A DNA stretch of 52,737 nt. Origin: Flavobacterium sp. RSP15 (GTDB taxonomy: Bacteria > Bacteroidota > Bacteroidia > Flavobacteriales > Flavobacteriaceae). Within the stretch, counting starts at the first letter, position 1; every line of letters begins with the position of its first letter. Positions 1 to 8,654 of the stretch are shown here, one piece after another. Location: contig NZ_RYDL01000017.1 in the NCBI RefSeq assembly GCF_003968755.1, positions 1 through 52,737 of the forward strand. Reading direction: 5' to 3'. The notes beneath the pieces are model-generated. The model searched no databases. It was given only the letters and a program-made list of their open reading frames with translations, and was not told the origin of the DNA. The position numbers were made by a program, and so were the translations under genes.

Positions 1-35
1 CGCTTCACATAGCGTGTTTCTTCATGTTTTTCCAT
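1..35 (-). CDS. Partial transposase orfA (first 11 codons)
   Basis: Only the amino end (MEKHEETRYVK) lies in the window; the rest is off the left edge. It is identical to the partial frame at the right end. The assignment to an IS3-type orfA rests on its position about 40 bp inside the terminal inverted repeat and on its basic, charged start. The family call is an inference. Confidence 0.5.
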   Translation of the reverse strand, partial: MEKHEETRYVK

Positions 36-74
36 TAGGATACTTTTTGTGTATCGCTATTTCAGGACGGGACA
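1..74 (-). mobile_element. Terminal fragment of an IS3-like insertion sequence (left end of window)
   Basis: This is the 5' end of an insertion sequence cut off by the window edge and reading leftward. Bases 1-75 are the exact reverse complement of 52661-52735. The element proper probably starts at 74 with TGTCCCGTCCTGAAA; the matching base at 75 may be chance. On the minus strand an ATG at 35 opens a reading frame MEKHEETRYVK that runs off the window. This resembles the start of Bacteroidota IS3-family orfA proteins, from memory and not searched. The target duplication cannot be seen because the far end is missing. Confidence 0.8.
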
Positions 75-84
75 TTTATTCCTA

Positions 85-115
85 AAAAAAGGCCGTCACC
101 TCAGACAGCCTTTTT
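85..115 (-). terminator. Rho-independent terminator of the barrel protein gene
   Basis: On the minus strand a 10-bp stem (AAAGGCTGTC with GACGGCCTTT, one G-T pair) and a 6-base loop are followed by a T run. It starts just past the stop codon of the outer-membrane protein gene. Confidence 0.75.
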
Positions 116-136
116 AAAAAATCTAACTTTTTGTGT

Positions 137-1000
137 TCATAAACTGTATTTTACTCCAAGTGTTAATCCCAATCCGCTGATTCCAACATAAGAACTCAAC
201 TCATCCGTAGGTCTGGAAGTATCCACAGTATTAAATTGAGCGTTATTAGAGTTACTGTCTAAACGGTCTGAATAATTTGAGTGTATTTGAGCTGTTGTAC
301 GCGTGTTCAATCGATCTACTCCGTTAATTGTAAACTCCGTTGTTTCTTTATCTTTTCCATGGACAGTAAAGTTACGGTACTCCAATTCTGCAAAAGCCGA
401 AAGGTTTTTGGCCAACTTATACGAAGTCCCTAACGCCGCTTGAAAACCTACTGTAGGATTTGGCTTGATGACATCCTTGCTAAATACATTTACACCAGCG
501 CCAGCAACGGCATTTGTTTCAATCGTCAAATCCCCGTGAACAGGCACAATTACCCCAACTTTAGAGTAGGTTTCGAATCCTTTTACTTCTCCCAGAAAAA
601 ACACAATTGCAGGAGCTAAATCAAAAGCAGTAATTTGTCCAACGGATCGCAGTGTCGTGGCGCCATCATCTACTCTTTTGACCATTGTTTTATCCGCACT
701 ATTATAATAATTGATTCCCATTTCCAGACCCAAACGATCCGTAAAACGGTATCCAACACTACCAGATGTGCGGAAACCCTCTCCAAAAGATCCGGTAACA
801 CTCTCCTCTGAAACTAAATCGCCTCCTACATAAACTGTACTAAGTGCAGACTGACCTCCAACAGTGGGGAATTCAGTTGCGGCTGTCTGAAGAAAATAGG
901 ATCCTCCTAATTTAAAATACCAACTTTCCTTTTTTTCCGTTTGCCCTATCACAATCATAGAACAAAACATAAATCCAAATAAAAATAAATTCTTTTTCAT
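137..1000 (-). CDS. Predicted outer-membrane beta-barrel protein
   Basis: 287 residues. A signal peptide (MKKNLFLFGFMFCSMIVIGQ) is followed by alternating hydrophobic/polar strands with many Gly and aromatic residues. The protein ends in a strand finishing Y-S-L, as expected for a small barrel inserted in the outer membrane. The strand pattern resembles the OmpA-like/OmpW-like barrel groups annotated in flavobacteria as outer membrane beta-barrel proteins; no enzymatic motif is visible. The ATG follows a -7-like box by 22 bases, and a strong hairpin terminator follows the stop, so it is probably monocistronic. Its position next to the IS end has no clear functional meaning. Its ligand or function cannot be told from sequence. 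Confidence 0.7.
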   Translation of the reverse strand: MKKNLFLFGFMFCSMIVIGQTEKKESWYFKLGGSYFLQTAATEFPTVGGQSALSTVYVGGDLVSEESVTGSFGEGFRTSGSVGYRFTDRLGLEMGINYYNSADKTMVKRVDDGATTLRSVGQITAFDLAPAIVFFLGEVKGFETYSKVGVIVPVHGDLTIETNAVAGAGVNVFSKDVIKPNPTVGFQAALGTSYKLAKNLSAFAELEYRNFTVHGKDKETTEFTINGVDRLNTRTTAQIHSNYSDRLDSNSNNAQFNTVDTSRPTDELSSYVGISGLGLTLGVKYSL

Positions 1001-1022
1001 GATTATTGTTGTTTAATTCACA

Positions 1023-1030
1023 CAAACATA
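1023..1030 (-). promoter_or_regulatory. Candidate -7 box (TATGTTTG) of the barrel protein gene
   Basis: Matches the Bacteroidota -7 consensus TAnnTTTG, 22 bases before the start codon. No TTG lies at the expected -33 spacing. Confidence 0.4.
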
Positions 1031-1177
1031 ATGTAAATTTACCCAACGATTCCGGGCTTTTTAGGCCGTAAAAAGCGCAAACAACAGTTCTGTCAAACGC
1101 CAAGCTAAATTTTTACTGTGCGCGCATAATTTTAACAAAAACAACACTAAAAAAAATTAAATTTAACTGTTAAAAAA

Positions 1178-4100
1178 TCAGTTTAACTTAAAATTAATTT
1201 GCATTTTTTCCAGTTCAACCAACAATTCATTTGAAATTTTCACTTTCAATTTTCTGCTTGGCATGGTCAGTTTAGTCACTACTTTTATTTCTTCTACTTC
1301 AGTTGCCGTACTAATTTCGGGATTTCCTGATTCGAGAGAATCGGTTTCCTCATTTTCGTCTACAAAAACGGCTTCTTCATTTTCCGGAAGTACCACCACA
1401 TTTTCTACTAATCGCTTTATTTTTTCCAACTCCATAATTTCAAAAGCTACAGTATTATCGCCTTTATTTTCTTGAAAAACATGATTTAACTTATGAATAA
1501 ATTCCGCCTCTAGATCATTAATATTCAAAAGTAAAATTAGTTTTTTAGCAAATGTAGTCAAGACATCCTGCAGGTATTGCACCAGCACAAATTGCAATCT
1601 TGGATCCCCTTTTTTTCCAGTATCTCGATCCGTCCAGCCTTCCTTGACCATTACTTTCATGAATGTAAAATTATTCTGAATCAGGAAATGGCGAAACTTC
1701 AAATACTCCTCGCCAAAAATCCGGAACTCGTAACTTTCATCATACCCTTCTAATGTAAATATGCCCCAGCCTTTTCCGTTTTTGGCAACACGATGTTGGA
1801 CATTATTGATAATCCCCCCAAAAGTCAGATTTTTACTGACATGCAATTCCATGTTCTTGAGTGCTTCTAACTTGGCATTGCAAAAATATTTCATTTCAAA
1901 TTTGTAATCGTCCAGCGGATGCCCAGAAATATAAATCCCCACCACTTCCTTTTCTTTGGCTAATTTTTCCATTGTGCTCCAATCCTCACAAGGCGGAACA
2001 ACAGGTTCTTCAATTTGCACATCACTACTTTCGCCAAACAAACTTACTTGAGCTGAATTTTCATTTTCCTGAAATTTAGCACCGTACCGAATTGCTTTTT
2101 CGTAAAAGGTAATTCCATCGCCATCATCATGAAAATATTGTGCTCTCGTAGTTCCTAAAAACGAATCGAAACCACCCGCCAAAACCAGATTCTCCAATGC
2201 TTTTTTATTGGCCGCACGCAAATCAATTCGTTTGGTCAAATCAAAAATAGATTTGTATTTTCCGTCTTTTCTGTTTTCCACAATCGTAGTCACAGCGCCA
2301 GAACCTACACCTTTTACAGCTCCCATCCCAAACCGAACCGCATAATCATCGTTTACGGTAAATTTATAAAACGATTCATTCACATCCGGTCCTAAAACCT
2401 GTAATCCCATGCGTTTGCATTCTTCCATAAAGAAAGAAACTTGCTTGATATCACTCATGTTATTGGACAAAACCGCAGCCATATATTCAGCCGGATAATT
2501 CGCCTTCAAAAATGCCGTTTGGTAGGCAATCCAGGCATAACAAGTCGAGTGTGATTTATTAAACGCATATTCTGCAAAGGCTTCCCAGTCTTTCCAGATT
2601 TTCTCCAGTTTATCTTCAGGATGCCCTTTGGCCGCAGCCTGACTGATAAATTTAGGCTTCATTTTATCCAAAACATCCTTTTGTTTTTTTCCCATCGCTT
2701 TACGCAAAACATCCGCATCCCCCTTTGAGAAATCCGCTAGTTTCTGGGACAGAAGCATTACTTGTTCTTGGTAAACGGTAATTCCGTAGGTGTCTTTTAG
2801 TAATTCTTCGCAGGCGTCAAGGTCATAAATAATTTCCTCTTCACCGTTTTTTCGCTTGACGAAACTTGGAATATAGGCAATTGGCCCCGGACGATACAAG
2901 GCATTCATGGCAATCAAATCGGGAAAAACTGTAGGCTTCAATTCCTTCATGTATTTTTGCATTCCTGGACTCTCATACTGGAAAATCCCTACTGTTTCTC
3001 CCCGTTGAAAAAGTTCATACGTCTTCACATCATCAATTGGAAACTCATCCGGATTGAGGTCAATTCCAGTTCTGTATTTCACTAATTTGACTGTGTCTTT
3101 TATTAGCGTCAGGGTTTTCAAACCCAAAAAGTCCATCTTTAACAAACCGGCACTTTCTACTACCGAGTTATCAAATTGAGTCACATATAAATCTGAATCT
3201 TTGGCGGTTGCTACAGGAACAAAATCAGTAATATCACTTGGCGTAATAATGACACCACAGGCGTGAATTCCTGTATTTCTAAGATTCCCTTCTAAAACTT
3301 TGGCTTGCTGAATGGTTTCTCCGCCCAAATCATCTTCATTAGCAAGTCCTATTAATTCTTTTATTTTATCATACTCTTCGGGACGAACGGCCTTCTTTAT
3401 TACATCGTCCTTTTCATTTAAAAAACGAGCTAAATTCCACTTAGAAGGCATCATTCCCGGAATCAATTTGGCTATTTTATCGGCTTCAAACAAAGGTAAA
3501 TCCAACACACGAGCGGTATCTCGAATCGCTGATTTGGTAGCCATTTTACCATACGTGATAATTTGCGCCACCTGTTTCGAACCGTATTTACGGATCACAT
3601 AATCCATTACGCTACTGCGTCCTTCATCATCAAAATCGATATCAATATCGGGAAGTGACACCCGATCCGGATTCAGGAAACGCTCAAAAAGCAGGTTGTA
3701 CATCAAGGGGTCAATATTGGTAATCTTCAAACAATACGCCACCACCGATCCCGCCGCAGAACCCCTTCCCGGCCCTACAGAAACACCCATGCTTCTCGCC
3801 TCAGCAATTAAATCCTGCACAATCAGGAAATATCCTGGATATCCTGAATTAGATATCGTCAACAATTCAAAATCAAGTCGTTCTTGAATTTCTTCGGTCA
3901 TTACGGGATATCGTCTTGTTGCTCCTTCAAAAGTAAGGTGCCTCAAATACGCATTTTCTCCTCGTACCCCGCCATCAACAGCATCTTCCGGATTATTAAA
4001 TTCAACCGGAATTTCAAATTTTGGTAATAAAACTTCCCGTGCCAAATCGAAAATTTCAATTTTATCCACAATCTCCGAAATATTTGAAATTGCTTCGGGC

Positions 4101-5713
4101 AAATTTGCAAAAAGTTGTTTCATTTCGTCTCCCGACTTGAAATAATATTCCTGGTTGGGCAATCCGTACCGATACCCTCGACCACGACCAATAGGCGTGG
4201 TTTGCTTTTCGCCATCACGCACACAAAGCAAAATATCGTGCGCATTCGAATTTTCCTTATCTATATAAAAGGTATTGTTTGTCGCTATAATCTTGACCGC
4301 ATGCTTTCTGGCCAATGAAATCAAAGACGCATTCACCCGATTTTCATCTTCCTGATTGTGACGCATCACCTCAATGTAAAAATCTTCCTTGAATTCGTTT
4401 TTCCACCAAAGCAAAGCTTCTTCAGCTTGGTTTTCACCAATATTTAAAATCTTATTTGGAATTTCACCATAAAGATTTCCGGATAAAACAATAATATCTT
4501 CTTTGAATTCCTGGATGACTTTCCTATCGATTCTTGGCACATAATAAAAACCTTCGGTATACGCAATGGAAGACATTTTAGCCAAATTATGGTACCCTTT
4601 TTTGGTCTTCGCCAAAAGTACTATCTGGTAACCATTGTCTTTAATTTTTTTATTTTTATGGTCCTCACATACAAAAAATTCACAACCTACAATAGGTTTC
4701 ATCGGAACTTCAGTAGGTTCATCCCCATTTTCAATCGCCTCTTTATTCTTGGCTTCAGCCACTTTATTATGGTATAAAATATCGCGGACAAAATGAAAAG
4801 CACCCATCAAATTCGCATGATCGGTCATGGCAACTGCCGGCATTTTTTGTTGTGCCGCCGCTTTTACCAATGCTGCAATACTGATCGTCGATTGCAATAC
4901 CGAAAACTGCGTATGATTATGCAAATGCACGAAAGGCGCATCAATAAGTACTTTTTTATTCTCTGAAAGTTCTGCTTTCGAAACTGTCGGCGCTTGTTTT
5001 TCGCCAAACTGCTGACGAATTTTATCGGACGCTTCCTTTAGATTAATATGTTTTAAACCTATGAGTTTAATCTCACTTGGATTCTTGCTTTGAAAATCTT
5101 GAAAATAACTGCCCGGAACGTCGAGTTCCTCTTTTGTAAAAACATCACGACGAACTAACTCTAAGAAACAACGCGTAGTTGCCTCCACATCGGCAGTGGC
5201 GTTGTGCGCTTCACCGAAAGGTTTATTAAAAAGATACGAATGCAATTCCGTTAGCGTAGGCAGTTTAAATTTACCGCCACGGCCACCTGGTAATTTTAAT
5301 AACGAAGCCGTAACTTCTGTACAAGTATCCAGAATTGGCATCGAGCTCATTTGGCTCTCCACTCCCATTCTGTAAAATTCGCACCCCATAATATTGATAT
5401 CAAAACCTAAATTCTGACCCACTATAAATTTAGCTTTGCCTAAAACAGCATTGAACTTTTCTAGCACTTCTGCCAACGAAATCCCATCGGCTTCCGCCAA
5501 TTCTGTAGAAATACCGTGAATTCGTTCGGCATCAAACGGAATATTAAACCCTTCGGGCTTGATCAAATAATCCTGATGCTCAATCAGTTTACCCATATCG
5601 TCGTGCAACTGCCACGCGATTTGAATACATCGTGGCCAGTTATCCGTATCTGAAATGGGTGCACCCCAACGTTTTGGTAATCCTGTGGTTTCGGTATCGA
5701 ATATTAAGTACAT
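1178..5713 (-). CDS. dnaE: DNA polymerase III alpha subunit with fused N-terminal DnaQ-type exonuclease
   Basis: Replicative DNA polymerase catalytic subunit, 1511 residues. I start it at the ATG of MYLIFDTETTG; the open frame extends 34 codons upstream, but that stretch does not look conserved. Residues 1-~200 form a DEDDh 3'-5' exonuclease (DTET at the start, GQNLGFD in the middle, H-N-A-T-A-D later), so proofreading is in the same chain. The PHP domain starts near residue 260 (HLHNH at 262-266). The polymerase active site PDIDIDF is at 688-694, after GPGRGSAAGS; a further catalytic Asp lies in KMDFLGL. A clamp-binding motif QVSLF begins at 1222, followed by an OB-fold region and an acidic tail. 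Such fusions are usual for flavobacterial DnaE, whereas E. coli uses a separate epsilon subunit. Divergent from leuC across 640 bp. Confidence 0.96.
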   Translation of the reverse strand: MYLIFDTETTGLPKRWGAPISDTDNWPRCIQIAWQLHDDMGKLIEHQDYLIKPEGFNIPFDAERIHGISTELAEADGISLAEVLEKFNAVLGKAKFIVGQNLGFDINIMGCEFYRMGVESQMSSMPILDTCTEVTASLLKLPGGRGGKFKLPTLTELHSYLFNKPFGEAHNATADVEATTRCFLELVRRDVFTKEELDVPGSYFQDFQSKNPSEIKLIGLKHINLKEASDKIRQQFGEKQAPTVSKAELSENKKVLIDAPFVHLHNHTQFSVLQSTISIAALVKAAAQQKMPAVAMTDHANLMGAFHFVRDILYHNKVAEAKNKEAIENGDEPTEVPMKPIVGCEFFVCEDHKNKKIKDNGYQIVLLAKTKKGYHNLAKMSSIAYTEGFYYVPRIDRKVIQEFKEDIIVLSGNLYGEIPNKILNIGENQAEEALLWWKNEFKEDFYIEVMRHNQEDENRVNASLISLARKHAVKIIATNNTFYIDKENSNAHDILLCVRDGEKQTTPIGRGRGYRYGLPNQEYYFKSGDEMKQLFANLPEAISNISEIVDKIEIFDLAREVLLPKFEIPVEFNNPEDAVDGGVRGENAYLRHLTFEGATRRYPVMTEEIQERLDFELLTISNSGYPGYFLIVQDLIAEARSMGVSVGPGRGSAAGSVVAYCLKITNIDPLMYNLLFERFLNPDRVSLPDIDIDFDDEGRSSVMDYVIRKYGSKQVAQIITYGKMATKSAIRDTARVLDLPLFEADKIAKLIPGMMPSKWNLARFLNEKDDVIKKAVRPEEYDKIKELIGLANEDDLGGETIQQAKVLEGNLRNTGIHACGVIITPSDITDFVPVATAKDSDLYVTQFDNSVVESAGLLKMDFLGLKTLTLIKDTVKLVKYRTGIDLNPDEFPIDDVKTYELFQRGETVGIFQYESPGMQKYMKELKPTVFPDLIAMNALYRPGPIAYIPSFVKRKNGEEEIIYDLDACEELLKDTYGITVYQEQVMLLSQKLADFSKGDADVLRKAMGKKQKDVLDKMKPKFISQAAAKGHPEDKLEKIWKDWEAFAEYAFNKSHSTCYAWIAYQTAFLKANYPAEYMAAVLSNNMSDIKQVSFFMEECKRMGLQVLGPDVNESFYKFTVNDDYAVRFGMGAVKGVGSGAVTTIVENRKDGKYKSIFDLTKRIDLRAANKKALENLVLAGGFDSFLGTTRAQYFHDDGDGITFYEKAIRYGAKFQENENSAQVSLFGESSDVQIEEPVVPPCEDWSTMEKLAKEKEVVGIYISGHPLDDYKFEMKYFCNAKLEALKNMELHVSKNLTFGGIINNVQHRVAKNGKGWGIFTLEGYDESYEFRIFGEEYLKFRHFLIQNNFTFMKVMVKEGWTDRDTGKKGDPRLQFVLVQYLQDVLTTFAKKLILLLNINDLEAEFIHKLNHVFQENKGDNTVAFEIMELEKIKRLVENVVVLPENEEAVFVDENEETDSLESGNPEISTATEVEEIKVVTKLTMPSRKLKVKISNELLVELEKMQINFKLN

Positions 5714-6353
5714 AGCTGGATTTGAAGAGTTTGTGATTTTAAAAAATCGCGAAAAATGAATTTCAAATTTAGTTTTTTTAGAGTAGAATAGAAGTAAATT
5801 ATCAACAAAAAACAAAATTATTTTCCAAGGCTATTCTCCTATTAAAACTACGATCACTTTCAACAAATCAGTTTGATTGCATCTTATTAAAAGATAAAAA
5901 GACGACATATTGCTTTTTTGGATGTCGTAGTATTTCATCAAAAAAAAAACAATGAAATACCGCTAAAAAAAATGTTGTTTACTACGAAAACCATTTTGAA
6001 AAACAACTGTCACAAAAGTGAATTAGTGAATTTAAAATTAAAAAAAAGTTGCTTTTCATACCATTTAATTAAATATTCGTAAATATAACTGCATTTAAGA
6101 AGCCTAATTTAACGATTCAATAAACATCAAAAAACTCAACAAATTGATTTTTTATTAGATCTAAATAAAAAACTACCGTACAAAAAAAAAGTAAAAAGAC
6201 AAAAATCAACAAAGAAATATCCGAATGGGATTTTGGGTATCGTATATAATGGAATATTGATACGTAAAGCCTTGATTGTTTTTTTAGCTTTGTCTTTATT
6301 GTTATCATCGTAGCCTTTTGGGCTATAAACAAAACACATTAAAACATATTAAA
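5714..6353. other. 640-bp divergent intergenic region between dnaE and leuC
   Basis: Very AT-rich with many A runs. It holds a 9-bp perfect hairpin (GTATTTCAT 5930-5938 with ATGAAATAC 5952-5960) directly beside a second one (CGACAT 5903-5908 with ATGTCG 5922-5927). Short open frames here have unlikely composition and no recognisable start context. I see no gene. Confidence 0.5.
6285..6292 (+). promoter_or_regulatory. Candidate -7 box (TAGCTTTG) of the leu operon
   Basis: TAnnTTTG match 62 bases before the leuC ATG. A small 5-bp hairpin (TAGCC/GGCTA, 6311-6325) follows in the leader. No correctly spaced -33 element is seen. Confidence 0.35.
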
Positions 6354-7748
6354 ATGAGTACTACATTATTTGACAAAGTATGGGATTCGCACGTGGTGCG
6401 CAAAATTAAAGACGGACCAGACGTATTTTTTATTGACCGTCATTTCATCCATGAAGTTACTAGTCCTGTAGCTTTTTTAGGTTTAAAAGAACGAGGCATT
6501 TCAGTATTATACCCAGAGCGCACTTTTGCTACTGCAGATCACAACACACCAACTATAAATCAACATTTACCGGTTGAAGACGCATTGTCTGCCAATCAAC
6601 TCAAAGCATTAGAAGAAAACGCTGCTGAATACGGCATTAGCCATTGGGGTTTAGGAAATCAAAAAAATGGAATTGTTCATGTGGTGGGTCCTGAAAACGG
6701 AATTACCTTACCAGGAGCAACCATTGTTTGTGGTGATTCACATACATCAACTCATGGAGCTTTTGGCGCCATCGCTTTCGGAATTGGGACGTCTGAGGTT
6801 GAGATGGTACTTTCTACCCAATGCATTATGCAACCTAAACCTAAAAAAATGCGCATTAATGTTGCCGGTAATCTTCAATTTGGGGTTACTCCCAAAGATG
6901 TGGCACTTTATATTATATCCAAATTATCGACTTCAGGGGCTACCGGCTATTTTGTGGAATATGCAGGTGAAGTTTTTGAAAACATGACCATGGAAGGCCG
7001 TATGACCGTTTGTAATTTAAGTATCGAAATGGGTGCTCGTGGCGGAATGATCGCTCCGGACCAAACTACTTTTGATTATTTAGAAGGACGTTTGTATTCT
7101 CCAAAAGGGGATGATTGGAATAAAGCAGTAGCCTATTGGAAAACATTGAAAACAGATACTGATGCCAAATTTGATGAAGAAATCAACTTTGAAGCATCGG
7201 ATATTGAACCTATGATTACCTACGGAACAAACCCAGGAATGGGATTGGGAATTTCTAAAAGCATTCCAAACTCAAAAGACGTTGCCGAAGGAGAAGAAAC
7301 ATATGCAAAATCTTTAGGATACATGGGATTTCATCAAGGAGAAGCCATGATTGGAAAACAAATTGATTACGTTTTCTTAGGAAGTTGTACCAATGGTCGA
7401 ATTGAAGATTTCAGAGCTTTTGCCTCCATTGTAAAAGGACGCCAAAAAGCGGATAATGTTACCGCTTGGTTGGTTCCAGGATCACATGTCGTAGAAGCAC
7501 AAATTAAAGAAGAAGGAATTCTTGAGGTATTAACCCAAGCTGGTTTTGTTTTACGTCAGCCAGGATGTTCCGCTTGTTTAGCAATGAATGACGACAAAGT
7601 TCCTGCCGGGAAATATGCGGTAAGTACTTCCAACAGAAACTTTGAAGGACGTCAAGGACCTGGCTCGAGAACGTTGTTAGCAAGTCCGTTTATGGCTGCT
7701 GCTGCCGCTGTAACTGGAGTTTTGACAGATCCTAGAGAACTTCTTTAA
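6354..7748 (+). CDS. leuC: 3-isopropylmalate dehydratase, large subunit
   Basis: Aconitase-family enzyme that isomerises 2- to 3-isopropylmalate with the LeuD subunit in leucine synthesis. 464 residues, the normal length. The start is the ATG of [10 protein letters not shown]; an upstream in-frame ATG 36 bases earlier would add an unconserved leader. The three [4Fe-4S] ligands are visible: Cys345 in GSCTN, and Cys405 and Cys408 in [18 protein letters not shown] and the C-terminal NRNFEGRQG substrate motif are also intact. First gene of leuC-leuD-leuA-leuB, all on the plus strand. Adjacent iron-sulfur genes at 17-19 kb may supply its cluster, though that is only a contextual inference. Confidence 0.97.
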   Translation: MSTTLFDKVWDSHVVRKIKDGPDVFFIDRHFIHEVTSPVAFLGLKERGISVLYPERTFATADHNTPTINQHLPVEDALSANQLKALEENAAEYGISHWGLGNQKNGIVHVVGPENGITLPGATIVCGDSHTSTHGAFGAIAFGIGTSEVEMVLSTQCIMQPKPKKMRINVAGNLQFGVTPKDVALYIISKLSTSGATGYFVEYAGEVFENMTMEGRMTVCNLSIEMGARGGMIAPDQTTFDYLEGRLYSPKGDDWNKAVAYWKTLKTDTDAKFDEEINFEASDIEPMITYGTNPGMGLGISKSIPNSKDVAEGEETYAKSLGYMGFHQGEAMIGKQIDYVFLGSCTNGRIEDFRAFASIVKGRQKADNVTAWLVPGSHVVEAQIKEEGILEVLTQAGFVLRQPGCSACLAMNDDKVPAGKYAVSTSNRNFEGRQGPGSRTLLASPFMAAAAAVTGVLTDPRELL

Positions 7749-7928
7749 AAGAATTCAGATTGAAGATTAACGATTTTTGATTGCAGATTTCGTTAGTGTC
7801 AAAATCCAATTTGAATTTTTAAAATCAAGATTAAAATAGTAAAAAAATAAAAACAGTAGCGATTAAAGATTTATTTTCAAAACAGGAAATCAAAAATCTA
7901 AAATCGTTAATCAAAAATCAAAAATCAA
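7749..7928. repeat. AT-rich intergenic repeat with inverted copies between leuC and leuD
   Basis: Built from repeats of AATCAAAAATC-like words. AGATTAACGATTTTT near the left side is inverted relative to AAATCGTTAATC near the right side, so the transcript could fold. The same word AAATCGTTAATC recurs between rimM and the TrmN6 gene (about 13.82 kb). Confidence 0.6.
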
Positions 7929-8525
7929 ATGGCTTACGATAAATTTAATATTCTTACCAGTAGCGCAGTTCCGCTTTCTATCGAAAATGTAGATACGGAT
8001 CAAATTATTCCTGCTCGATTTCTAAAAGCAACCGAACGTGTTGGTTTTGGCGACAACCTTTTCCGTGACTGGAGATACAATAATGACGGAACTCCGAAAG
8101 CTGATTTTGTACTGAATAATCCAATCTACAGCGGAAAAATTCTTGTTGGAGGCAGAAATTTTGGTTCAGGTTCCTCAAGAGAACACGCTGCTTGGGCGGT
8201 TTATGATTATGGTTTTAGATGTGTGGTTTCTAGTTTTTTTGCTGATATTTTTAGAAATAACTGCCTGAATGTTGGTGTCTTACCAGTTCAGGTTAGTGCT
8301 GGATTTGCAGAAAAAATATTTAAAACTATCGAAGAAGATCCAAAAACGGAACTAGAAATTAATCTTTCAGAACAAACCATTACCATTAAAGCAACTGGCG
8401 AAAAAGAATTTTTTGATATTTCGGGTTATAAAAAAGACAATATGATCAATGGTTTTGATGATATTGATTATTTGCAAAATATAAAATCAGAAGTGGTGGA
8501 ATTTGCCAATCAACTTCCTTACTAA
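7929..8525 (+). CDS. leuD: 3-isopropylmalate dehydratase, small subunit
   Basis: Swivelling-domain partner of LeuC, 198 residues, full length. The family signature GGRNFGSGSSREHAAWA sits near residue 80, and the N-terminal NVDTDQIIPARF motif is present. Together with LeuC it forms the active dehydratase in the cytoplasm. It is separated from leuC by 180 bp of repeat rather than the tight spacing seen in many operons, so differential mRNA decay or a second promoter is possible. The next gene begins 129 bp later. Confidence 0.96.
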   Translation: MAYDKFNILTSSAVPLSIENVDTDQIIPARFLKATERVGFGDNLFRDWRYNNDGTPKADFVLNNPIYSGKILVGGRNFGSGSSREHAAWAVYDYGFRCVVSSFFADIFRNNCLNVGVLPVQVSAGFAEKIFKTIEEDPKTELEINLSEQTITIKATGEKEFFDISGYKKDNMINGFDDIDYLQNIKSEVVEFANQLPY

Positions 8526-8654
8526 ACATAATCCGAAAAGGTATTGGCTAAAGATTTTCTTTGGGTTCTCCCCGAAGCAACTGTTTTTAGTTTTTGATAA
8601 AAACAAGATATCCCGATTTCTGATTCATGAAATCGAAATCGAATCCCATTTATA

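Noticed and set aside
6117..6339. Two overlapping 67-71 codon open frames on the minus strand between dnaE and leuC
   Set aside because: Phe/Ile/Lys-rich low-quality translations, no start context, and they overlap the leu leader; AT-rich background gives such frames by chance.
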